DNA from: Mucilaginibacter aurantiaciroseus
Lineage (GTDB): Bacteria > Bacteroidota > Bacteroidia > Sphingobacteriales > Sphingobacteriaceae
Reading direction: 5' to 3'
Length of the DNA: 64,000 bases
Assembly (NCBI RefSeq): GCF_024055595.1
Contig: NZ_JAMXOF010000001.1
Location: 1,054,001 to 1,118,000 of the forward strand
The notes below the pieces were generated by a model. The model searched no databases. It had not been told where the DNA came from and saw only the letters and a program-made list of their open reading frames with translations. Made by a program: the position numbers and the translations under genes. Positions 50,936 through 58,862 of this stretch are shown here, one piece after another; the stretch's first letter is position 1; each line of letters opens with the position of its first letter.

Positions 50936-52567
50936 TTAATGGACCGCTTTTACAAACACCGGTGTTTCGCCAACTTGTATTTTAAGCTTACCATTTATGG
51001 TGTTCACCTGCTTACTTTCCATGGCTTCGGCACCCACTTTTAAGGTATAAATAACGCCGTTTTTCGCTCCTGAAAGATCTAAGGTGTACTCCGTTTTACG
51101 GCCAATTTGATCGGGAACGGTAAGCACATAAATGACGTTTGAGCCGCTTTGGTATTTGTCAACCAAAGGGTCGGCGTTGATAGTGCCTTTATAAATATAG
51201 TTGCCCATCAGCCTATTGGTTTGCAAAATATAGTCGGCAGCGGGGCGGCGTTTGGGGCTTTCGGCCAAGCCGGATGTGGCGTACTGCTCCGGGTTGTTAG
51301 GCGTAGCATCAAACAGTTGGTAAAAGAAAAGCCGCTGAACCCCGTGGCGGGCATACAAAAGTGATGACCGCAACGTCCAATCAGCCTGAGTAACTAAAGC
51401 GGATTTATTGCCAATTGTCGGCGCATGCTGGTAGCTTTGCTGGTTAATATCATACCCCGTTTCGGTAACCCAAACAGGCAGCTTTAAACTGTTACCCAAT
51501 TTCACAAAACCATCGGCAACCTTGCCCGATACCGAAAGCTCTGGTGCTACACCGGTGGTAGAGCGCTGGTGGGTAAACACACTTCCATCATTAGCGTAAA
51601 GGTGATAATTGATCACATCGAAACAAAGGTTAACGCTGTTATCCGGCTTAAGGCCACGGTTGGCTTTACACCAGGCTATCATGCGCTGTACGTATTTTAC
51701 ATCGGCGGTTGCTAAACCACCCATCACCACAAGCATATTTGGGTCGGCGGTTTTTACGCCTGCGTTGTTGCCAAGCGTGCCCTTGTGCCCGTCGTAAAAA
51801 GCCGATAGGTTGGCAGCATATTCTTCGGGTGTTTGCGTGGCTTTGTCGCCTTTCCACCAGCGGTCGGGTTCGTTACCACATTCGATGTATTTAATGAGGC
51901 CAAGGCTTGTTTTAAGTGGGTTTACATAACCAGCTTTTAAAACTGATAGGCTATCTACCTTTACCAAACCTGGATTAATTTTGGTATTAGACCCATATCG
52001 CGCAGCAAACTGAAACGCTGTACGGGCCTGTACAACGTAAGATATGGGCTTTGAACGGTCTGCTCCATAATTTGCAGGTACATTTTCGTCATCGCGTTCA
52101 TCAGCAGGGTAGGTGTTCATCATCCAAACGGGCAGGTTCTTCAAGTCGGCCAAAACCAAAATACTATCCTGCTTACAGCGGGCGTACATCACATCATAAT
52201 ACCAGCTACCGTTATTGGTGGGGTTGTAGGTGTAGTTGCCTTCGGTGTTCTCCAGCTTGTTCCAGTTCAAATAATGCCTAACCGCGCTAAAACTTTTGAT
52301 GAGCGCCATGTTGGCCTCGTAGATATGGTTGCGGTCATTCCTGGCGGTGGGATTTTCTAAAAAGTTCCACTCGTAGCCGTTTACCCCGAACATGTTTTTA
52401 AGCGGCGTTTGGTTACTGTCAGCCGGGTTCGGCCCACCGGTTTTTATTATCGCAACGGTATCTTTTGCGATAACAGGCTTATTTTTTTCATTGAAATAAC
52501 AGCGCGAAAAGCTGAGCGTTGCAACCAATACAAATAATAACGGTTTATGGGGAAACAGCAATTGCAT
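50936..52567 (-). CDS. Clan GH-A glycoside hydrolase, secreted
   Basis: 543 residues with an N-terminal hydrophobic signal (a Cys at 23 follows Arg, so a lipobox is doubtful). TIM-barrel retaining glycosidase pattern: acid/base Glu233 in YIECGNEPDRWW, nucleophile Glu369 in PVWVTETGYD, His322 in INYHLYA. A beta domain follows (about 460-543). The family could be GH39 or a relative; the substrate is unknown. It is isolated, without a SusC/SusD pair nearby. Confidence 0.82.
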   Translation of the reverse strand: MQLLFPHKPLLFVLVATLSFSRCYFNEKNKPVIAKDTVAIIKTGGPNPADSNQTPLKNMFGVNGYEWNFLENPTARNDRNHIYEANMALIKSFSAVRHYLNWNKLENTEGNYTYNPTNNGSWYYDVMYARCKQDSILVLADLKNLPVWMMNTYPADERDDENVPANYGADRSKPISYVVQARTAFQFAARYGSNTKINPGLVKVDSLSVLKAGYVNPLKTSLGLIKYIECGNEPDRWWKGDKATQTPEEYAANLSAFYDGHKGTLGNNAGVKTADPNMLVVMGGLATADVKYVQRMIAWCKANRGLKPDNSVNLCFDVINYHLYANDGSVFTHQRSTTGVAPELSVSGKVADGFVKLGNSLKLPVWVTETGYDINQQSYQHAPTIGNKSALVTQADWTLRSSLLYARHGVQRLFFYQLFDATPNNPEQYATSGLAESPKRRPAADYILQTNRLMGNYIYKGTINADPLVDKYQSGSNVIYVLTVPDQIGRKTEYTLDLSGAKNGVIYTLKVGAEAMESKQVNTINGKLKIQVGETPVFVKAVH

Positions 52568-52626
52568 ATGACTAAATTAAACCTTATGGCGTTTAAAGAT
52601 AATAATTTAGCCTAACGCTTATCGTG

Positions 52627-53904
52627 CTAACCCTTATAATCCAGATCCGTAAGGTCCTTTACCGAACCAAAGCCTATTACGTCCTTTATCATTTTGCCGT
52701 CGGTCATTTCTACAGCGCGGATCAGCTTGTCTGATCCAAACTTATCTTTGATCTGGTGCATAGTTTTCAGCGCGGTTTCCTGCTTATCCATATCATCAAA
52801 CAGGCTGTAAAGCATATTGCCGTTATTTACAAAATTAGTTACGGCCACGCGCATCTGCGTTATCTGGGTATTCATGATCGGCGCGCATTTGGTGGCCTCT
52901 TCAAACTTTGCTATGCGAATACGGATCATCCTCATCAAACTAATGGCATCCTGTACCGGGGTGGTAATGGTAAAGGCATCATCCCAACGGGTATCGTCGG
53001 CGTAGCGGGCCGTAAACCCAACCGATTTGCAATAGAATTTATGATGCACCATGCGCTTTTCCAGCGTAAGGCAAAGGGTCATAAACAACTGGTCGATATA
53101 GTTGATGTGCTGCCGCTTTTCTGCCGAGATCTGCCGCATGGCCTGCATGCCCTTGTATTCGTGCGCTATAATATCGGTCTCGATAAAGTTGAGGCGGTAA
53201 TGCCAGTAAACACCATCGATACTTTTAAAAACACTCCGCAATCGTTCGGGAGGGGTGTAGCGCATCTCCAGCGGGGTTTTAACGCCGGCGCGTTCCAACC
53301 GGTATGACATATTAGCCCCAATGCCCGGCAGATCGCCCAGTTTCAAGCCGCTTAAAACCGAGTCGATATTTTGCGGGGTGATCATCATCAACCCATTCCG
53401 TTTTTTGCCCTGTACCGATGCCAGCTTAGCCAGGAAAGCATTTGGGGCAATGCCTACGGAGCAGGTTAGCCAGTCGCCCACGTTTTTAAGGATGTCCCGT
53501 TTAATGTTCATGGCCATCTGCATGGGGTCTACATTTTCGTAGTTACTAAAATTAACAATAGCCTCGTCGATGCTTTTGGGTACCACGTCGTTGCAATACC
53601 CGCGCATCACATTAATAATTTTGGTGTGATACTCGCGATAGCGGGCGGGGTTGCTCTCCACCGGGACAAGATCGGGGCATTGGGCTATGGCATCGTTAAG
53701 GCGCATGCCTGCTTTAAGGCCGCGCTCCTTGGCCTCGGTAGATAGCGATATTACGCAGCCGTACTTGCCTGTGTAAACGCAAACCCCCACGGGGCGGCCA
53801 CGCAGCCAGTAATTTGTCTGCTGCTCGCACCGCGCAAAATTGCTGTTCATATCTATAAACAGCACCCGCGCCTCTGTCTTTACCTCAATCTTGTTCTGGT
53901 TCAC
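52627..53904 (-). CDS. Y-family DNA polymerase (UmuC/DinB-like)
   Basis: 425 residues, GTG start (the first ATG is inside the catalytic domain). Translesion polymerase. N-terminal motif FIDMNSNFARCEQ carries the first catalytic Asp; the second site is KSIDEAIVNF (Asp-Glu). Helix-hairpin-helix segment GLKLGDLPGIGANMSYRLERAGV. The DMNS word is UmuC-like (DVNSFYASCE), but Asn replaces the aromatic residue before the steric-gate position (Phe). No umuD-like or imuA-like partner is adjacent. C-terminal little-finger region present. Confidence 0.88.
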   Translation of the reverse strand: MNQNKIEVKTEARVLFIDMNSNFARCEQQTNYWLRGRPVGVCVYTGKYGCVISLSTEAKERGLKAGMRLNDAIAQCPDLVPVESNPARYREYHTKIINVMRGYCNDVVPKSIDEAIVNFSNYENVDPMQMAMNIKRDILKNVGDWLTCSVGIAPNAFLAKLASVQGKKRNGLMMITPQNIDSVLSGLKLGDLPGIGANMSYRLERAGVKTPLEMRYTPPERLRSVFKSIDGVYWHYRLNFIETDIIAHEYKGMQAMRQISAEKRQHINYIDQLFMTLCLTLEKRMVHHKFYCKSVGFTARYADDTRWDDAFTITTPVQDAISLMRMIRIRIAKFEEATKCAPIMNTQITQMRVAVTNFVNNGNMLYSLFDDMDKQETALKTMHQIKDKFGSDKLIRAVEMTDGKMIKDVIGFGSVKDLTDLDYKG

Positions 53905-54010
53905 AAAAACAAAATTGCTAATTATTTTAGTATTTACAAATATTTGTGAATATTTAATTTAATGATTAGCTATATTTAGCGCTTATACTAAACACTTATC
54001 ACCATTCACA

Positions 54011-55825
54011 ATGAAAAGGATCCCTGTTCTTTTATTAAGCCTGTTTTGTTTACAAGCCATGGCGCAAAAAAATAAACCCAATATAAATTTTGATGCCCGC
54101 TTTAAGGGGCTGGATACCGCCATAAACCACGCTTTAAAAACCTGGCATGCCGCAGGCGTTGCAGTTGCCGTGGTGTATAAAGATAAGGTGATATACGCGC
54201 AGGGTTTTGGCAAGCGCGATGTAGCGGGCAACCTGCCCGTAACCCCGAATACTTTATTCGCCATAGGGTCGTGTAGTAAGGCGTTTACCGCCACCCTGAT
54301 AGGCAAACTACAGCAGGATGGTAAACTGGATATTGATAAACCTGTAAACACCGTGTTGCCTGCCCTTAAGTTTTATAACGACGCCATGAATAATAGCATT
54401 ACCCTGCGCGATATGATGAGCCACCGCACGGGCTTGCCGCGGCATGATGTTTCCTGGTATTATTTCCCCACAACATCGCGCGATAGCATGCTGCAGCGTA
54501 TCAAGTTTCAGGAACCGGTAGCTGCTGTGAGGCAAATTTGGAATTATAACAACTTTATGTTTATGGCACAGGGTGTTGTTGCCGAAAAGTTATCTGGCAA
54601 AACCTGGGAAGAAAACATTAAGGAAAAGTTTTTTGGGCCGCTGGATATGAAAACGGCCAACACCACTATAGAAGAGCTGGAAAAAAGCAAAGAACCTGCC
54701 ACAGGTTACGAAGTGTACCATGATAGTGTAATACGCAAAATGACGTATTACCACATTAACGCCATGGCCCCGGCAGGTGCTATAAACAGCAGCGTAACAG
54801 ATATGGCCAACTGGGTAATTACCTGGATAAACAACGGCAAGTTTAAAGGTAAAGAGATCATCCCGGCCAATTATTATACCCAGGCAATCAGCTCGCAAAT
54901 GGTAGTGAGCGCGGGGCTGCCTACCAAAAAAAATCCCGATGTATATTTTGCTAACTACGGTTTCGGCTGGTTCCTGGATTCGTACAAAGGGCATTACCGG
55001 GTAGAGCATGGCGGCCATATCGATGGCTTTTCGGCCAGTACCAGTTTTTTCCCGGCCGATAGTATTGGCATAGTGGTATTATCCAATCAAAACCAATCAA
55101 ACGTACCATCTATCGTGCGTAACTTAATAAGCGACAGGCTGCTGAATAATAAGTATTTCGATTGGAATGGCGATGCAAAAAAGGCTTATGACAAAGCAAA
55201 GGCCGATGCTAAAAAAGCCGAAAAGACCGAAGTTAAAACAACAAAAAGTTTCCCCGCTACGCATGCCATTACAGATTATGCCGGCGTTTACAGCAACGGA
55301 GGCTATGGTACCATAAGGGCCTTTGTGGTTAAAGATTCGTTATTTGCGGCTACACCAAACAAAACCTTTTGGATGCGCCATAAAACCTATGATACCTACA
55401 ACCTTTTTGAAAACTCCAAAAGCGCCGCTATCGATACCTCGAGCGAAAACTTAACAGTACAGTTTCAGCTGAATGTGACCGGCGATGTCGAAAGCTTGTC
55501 GACACAGTTGGAGAGCGGCCTGAAACCAATTGTATTTACCAAAGGGCTGGAAGAAAAGGCTATTATCGCGGCAGACATACAAAAGTACATTGGCGATTAC
55601 CAGCTAAGCGGTATTGTTGCCAAAGTATATGTAAAAAATGGTAAAACGCTTTATGCGTTTGTGCCCGGCCAACCCGAGTATGAGCTTGTGCCGGTTGATA
55701 AAGATAAGTTTGGCATTAAAGTACTAAGCGGCTATTTCCTGAAGTTTGAGCTGGATGCCGCGGGCAAGGTTACCCACCTGCTGTTTATACAGCCCAACGG
55801 TAACTATAAAGCCGAAAAGAAATAA
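54011..55825 (+). CDS. Serine hydrolase, class C beta-lactamase family
   Basis: 604 residues with a signal peptide (cleavage near AMAQ-K, residue 19). Penicillin-binding-protein fold: nucleophile in S87-C-S-K90, second motif Y179-N-N181, third motif H333-G-G. The C-terminal region (about 400-604) contains a DUF3471-like beta domain (YAGVYSNGGYGTIRAFV) and a second similar beta segment (YIGDYQLSGIVAKVYV). Probably a periplasmic peptidase or esterase; resistance activity cannot be inferred. A terminator follows. Confidence 0.88.
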   Translation: MKRIPVLLLSLFCLQAMAQKNKPNINFDARFKGLDTAINHALKTWHAAGVAVAVVYKDKVIYAQGFGKRDVAGNLPVTPNTLFAIGSCSKAFTATLIGKLQQDGKLDIDKPVNTVLPALKFYNDAMNNSITLRDMMSHRTGLPRHDVSWYYFPTTSRDSMLQRIKFQEPVAAVRQIWNYNNFMFMAQGVVAEKLSGKTWEENIKEKFFGPLDMKTANTTIEELEKSKEPATGYEVYHDSVIRKMTYYHINAMAPAGAINSSVTDMANWVITWINNGKFKGKEIIPANYYTQAISSQMVVSAGLPTKKNPDVYFANYGFGWFLDSYKGHYRVEHGGHIDGFSASTSFFPADSIGIVVLSNQNQSNVPSIVRNLISDRLLNNKYFDWNGDAKKAYDKAKADAKKAEKTEVKTTKSFPATHAITDYAGVYSNGGYGTIRAFVVKDSLFAATPNKTFWMRHKTYDTYNLFENSKSAAIDTSSENLTVQFQLNVTGDVESLSTQLESGLKPIVFTKGLEEKAIIAADIQKYIGDYQLSGIVAKVYVKNGKTLYAFVPGQPEYELVPVDKDKFGIKVLSGYFLKFELDAAGKVTHLLFIQPNGNYKAEKK

Positions 55826-55845
55826 AAAACACAGCGCTTCAATGC

Positions 55846-55882
55846 AAAAAGCCATCCGGACTTACATCGGGATGGCTTTTTT
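55846..55882. terminator. Bidirectional terminator
   Basis: AAAAAGCCATCC (55846-55857) pairs with GGATGGCTTTTTT (55870-55882), between convergent genes. Confidence 0.88.
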
Positions 55883-55899
55883 AAATGTATTGAATGCTA

Positions 55900-56424
55900 T
55901 TAAAATAACATTTCTTGCGGAGGGGTAGCACCTTTTAAACGCAGGTAAATGGTGGTTTGGCCACGGTGATGCGTTTGATGCTCAAAAGCTTTTGCCAATA
56001 ACAAGCCACGGGTCGATTTCATTTTACCCATTGATGCTTCTTCTTTAAACTGGGCATCTGTCATGGTCTGGATGCTCGCGATAGCAAAATCGTAGCTGTC
56101 TAAAACTGCTTTGGTGGTAGCCTCTTTTGTTTGGGCAACGGTTTTCTCCAACGATACATCTTTAGCCAACGGCGGTACTTTACCGGTTGCTGTCGCGATT
56201 AAAAAGTAGTTGGCATCTGCCAGGTGAAGCATCTGCCCTGCAAATGTGCGCACCTCCGGGGTTGCTTTAAAGGTGTAACCATCGGCAGGCATAGCGTCTA
56301 AATACGCTTTTGTGTAAGCTTTGGCGCGTGTCCACTCGGCAACGGTTTCATCTTTAGTGATCTGCGCGAATACCGAGGTGCATGCCAGCACCATTACGGC
56401 TAACAGAAATGATAATTTTTTCAT
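55900..56424 (-). CDS. DinB-fold protein with signal peptide
   Basis: 174 residues, signal peptide (cleavage near VFAQ-I, residue 21). Four-helix DinB/YfiT-like fold with a likely metal triad His67 (MLHLAD), His149 and His153 (FEHQTHHRGQTT). Members of the fold include thiol transferases and many of unknown function. This one is exported, whereas most are cytosolic. Alone on the minus strand. Confidence 0.85.
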   Translation of the reverse strand: MKKLSFLLAVMVLACTSVFAQITKDETVAEWTRAKAYTKAYLDAMPADGYTFKATPEVRTFAGQMLHLADANYFLIATATGKVPPLAKDVSLEKTVAQTKEATTKAVLDSYDFAIASIQTMTDAQFKEEASMGKMKSTRGLLLAKAFEHQTHHRGQTTIYLRLKGATPPQEMLF

Positions 56425-56566
56425 AATAAGGTTAATTTTAGTTTTCGATATAAAGGTAATTTTTTAAGAATTAGCTATCAAGCGCTTACGGATTTTTTTT
56501 AACCATTCGTTAAAAAAGGAGTTGATTAAAGTAAATGTTCCGATAAAACATTTAGCCGAACCTTAT

Positions 56567-56923
56567 ATGAAAAAACCACTTATCTGCCTGCTGCTATTAT
56601 CCGCATGTACCGCCTTCGCGCAGGACGCGCAGATCATCAAAAAAGATTTCGGGACCATTGTTGCCTACACCCATCAAAAAAATATGGATAAGGTGATAGA
56701 CATGACCTACCCGCGCATTTTTACCGTGATGCCCAAAGCCCAGATAGGCAGCGTGGGCAATAATGAATTGATAGATAAAAAATACGGCTATTCTATAGAT
56801 TACAACCTGCTGTATGATATCAAAACCTATGTTATCCGCACCAAAACCAAACAGGTGTGGATCCAGATGACGCTGATGAATGAGGAAACAGGGAAATTGA
56901 CGGTGTTGGAAACAACAAATTAG
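56567..56923 (+). CDS. Small exported protein of unknown function
   Basis: 118 residues from the ATG (the frame runs 15 codons further to a TTG). Signal sequence MKKPLICLLLLSACTAFAQ: either cleavage after AFA or a lipobox LSAC at Cys14. The mature part IVAYTHQKNMDKVIDMTYPRIFTVMPKAQ is helical, followed by a beta-rich end. I do not recognise a named family. Followed by a dispersed repeat. Confidence 0.6.
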   Translation: MKKPLICLLLLSACTAFAQDAQIIKKDFGTIVAYTHQKNMDKVIDMTYPRIFTVMPKAQIGSVGNNELIDKKYGYSIDYNLLYDIKTYVIRTKTKQVWIQMTLMNEETGKLTVLETTN

Positions 56924-56927
56924 TCTC

Positions 56928-57028
56928 TTTGTCATGCTGAACGTAGTGAAGCATCTAATCGTCGGCATGCATTGTTCAACTGCATAAGTTCAATAATAGA
57001 TTCTTCGCTATCGCTCAGGATGACAAAC
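56928..57028. repeat. Dispersed inverted repeat (TTTGTCATGCTGAACG...)
   Basis: TTTGTCATGCTGAACGTAGT...AAGCATCT at 56928-56956 faces AGATTCTTCGC...CTCAGGATGACAAA at 56999-57028. The ends are inverted complements with a variable middle. This is a widespread interspersed repeat type in Bacteroidota; here it separates two convergent genes. Confidence 0.65.
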
Positions 57029-57042
57029 TATTAGGTGAAAAT

Positions 57043-58344
57043 TTACCTCGATACGTCTATCTTGATCTTCCTGCCTTTTATCTTTTCGTTCTTCACTAAC
57101 GCTACGGTGCGCTCTATCAGGTGGCGTTTTACAGCAGCGTAGGATGAATGGTCTAATACTTCTATCAGGCCCAGGTCTTCTTTGGCTAACTCGCCCTTTT
57201 TAAGGAGCAGGCCTACAATATCAACCTTGTTTATTTTGTCTTTTTTACCTGCGGCGATGTAAACTGTTGACCATGGCGACAACGGCGGGATAACGGTTTT
57301 CTTGGGCAGTATTTCCTCTTCGGGGATCTCGGCTAAATAATCGGGTTTTTCGCCGGGAGATAATAGGAGGTAGGAGGTACCGGTAGCGTGCATCCTTGCG
57401 GTTCGGCCGTTACGGTGGATGAACGCTTCCTCGTTATGTGGCAGTTGGTAATGTACCACATGCTCAATTTCGGGGATATCTAATCCTCGCGAAGCAAGGT
57501 CTGTAGTAATTAAAATATGGTGACTGCCGTTCCTGAATTTTAGCAGGGCACGTTCGCGGTCGTCTTGCTCCATACCACCATGGAAAATATCGTGCGGCAA
57601 GCCCATATCATAAAGCAGGTCGCTGATACGGTCTACGGCTTCGCGGTGGTTACAAAATACCAGGGTTGGTTTATCGCTGATCTTACAGATCAAAGCAAAA
57701 AGAGCGTCCAACCTGTCAGCAGGTTCGCTGATGACTACTTTCTGTTTAAGATCGGGTGTAGAGGCAGCATTGGTCAGGTAATCCAGCTTTGCAGGGCGGT
57801 TGATTCCCGTGAAAGACGGGATCTCGTCCATCTGCGTAGCCGACGTAAGGATCCGTTTTTTGATGTTCGGTAATTGCTTGATGATGTACGACATATCTAC
57901 CTGGAAACCAAACTCCAAAGCTTTGTCAAATTCATCAAGTATTAAGGTGGTAATGGTACTGGTATTAAAGGTTTCGCGGCGGATGTGGTGGGCTATGCGG
58001 CCCGGCGTGCCTACAATAACCGCGGGCGGCTGCGACAGGCTGTTCAGCTCTATTTTAAGCGGGTGGCCGCCATAAAAACAGTTTACCTTAAACCCGCTAC
58101 CCATATTGCGGAAAACCTGCTCAATCTGCAGGGCCAGCTCGCGCGAGGGCACCATGATCATCACCTGTACGGTTTTGATCCCGGGATCTAACAAACCAAG
58201 CAATGGCAGCAAAAACCCCAATGTTTTACCAGACCCGGTAGGCGAAAGCAGTATTACGTCGCCTTTTTTAGCGGCGGCAATGGCAGCCTCCTGCATAGGG
58301 TTAAGTGCATTTATTTTGAGGTTTGTGAGGGCTTGCTGTATCAT
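57043..58344 (-). CDS. dbpA: DEAD-box RNA helicase, DbpA type
   Basis: 433 residues from the ATG (a TTG three codons upstream also fits). Walker A SPTGSGKT, motif II is DEFD rather than DEAD, SAT motif LTSATQ, motif VI HRNGRTARM. The C-terminal DbpA RNA-binding domain is present: VYIAAGKKDKINKVDIVGLLLKKG and EVLDHSSYAAVKRHLIERTV. DbpA binds 23S rRNA hairpin 92 in ribosome assembly. The gene follows the thioesterase by 25 bp on the same strand. Confidence 0.88.
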   Translation of the reverse strand: MIQQALTNLKINALNPMQEAAIAAAKKGDVILLSPTGSGKTLGFLLPLLGLLDPGIKTVQVMIMVPSRELALQIEQVFRNMGSGFKVNCFYGGHPLKIELNSLSQPPAVIVGTPGRIAHHIRRETFNTSTITTLILDEFDKALEFGFQVDMSYIIKQLPNIKKRILTSATQMDEIPSFTGINRPAKLDYLTNAASTPDLKQKVVISEPADRLDALFALICKISDKPTLVFCNHREAVDRISDLLYDMGLPHDIFHGGMEQDDRERALLKFRNGSHHILITTDLASRGLDIPEIEHVVHYQLPHNEEAFIHRNGRTARMHATGTSYLLLSPGEKPDYLAEIPEEEILPKKTVIPPLSPWSTVYIAAGKKDKINKVDIVGLLLKKGELAKEDLGLIEVLDHSSYAAVKRHLIERTVALVKNEKIKGRKIKIDVSR

Positions 58345-58369
58345 AAGCCGCAAAGATACGCTAAACCCG

Positions 58370-58756
58370 CTACTTAATTATCCTTACGGGTTTCTTGTGT
58401 TCATCTATCGCCACAAAGGTAAAGCTGCCGTGTATGGCAAGGTCGCGGCCTTCTGCATACATTTGTTCCACGTAAATCTCTACATCCACCTTTAAACTGG
58501 TATTACCCACATGGCTTACGCGGCCAATGAGTTCTACAATGGTACCTGCGGGGATGGGTTTTTTAAAATCTATCTTATCGCTGCTTACGGTAACCATTAC
58601 CTGGCGACTAAAACGGGTGGCGGTGATAAAGGCCACCTCATCCATCATGTGCATGGCGGTACCGCCAAACAGGGTATCGTAATGGTTAGTGGTATTAGGG
58701 AAAACGGCTTTAAAAATGCGGGTTTCTGATGCTTGTATTCTTTCGTCTAAGTTCAT
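58370..58756 (-). CDS. Acyl-CoA thioesterase (hotdog fold)
   Basis: 128 residues. Hotdog-fold thioesterase of the YciA/BFIT type: FPNTTNHYDTLFGGTAMHMMDEVAFITATRFSR has the helix with the catalytic Asp, and VTVSSDKIDFKKPIPAGTIVELIGRV is the family strand pattern. Cleaves acyl-CoA to free acid and CoA; chain length unknown. Upstream of dbpA. Confidence 0.9.
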   Translation of the reverse strand: MNLDERIQASETRIFKAVFPNTTNHYDTLFGGTAMHMMDEVAFITATRFSRQVMVTVSSDKIDFKKPIPAGTIVELIGRVSHVGNTSLKVDVEIYVEQMYAEGRDLAIHGSFTFVAIDEHKKPVRIIK

Positions 58757-58807
58757 ATCGATGGCAAATATAAATTTATTAATTTCCGTTTCCGTGTGGG
58801 GCTATGC

Positions 58808-58840
58808 ATCTCAGGGCCCTCTATCGAGAGGCCCTGAGAT
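58808..58840 (-). terminator. Hairpin after metE
   Basis: ATCTCAGGGCC... faces ...GGCCCTGAGAT, a stem of 11 or more pairs with a short loop. Lies 22 bp past the metE stop on the minus strand. No T run follows, so it may be an mRNA 3'-end protector or weak terminator. Confidence 0.65.
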
Positions 58841-58862
58841 GACATTAAGATTGGTATGTTGT

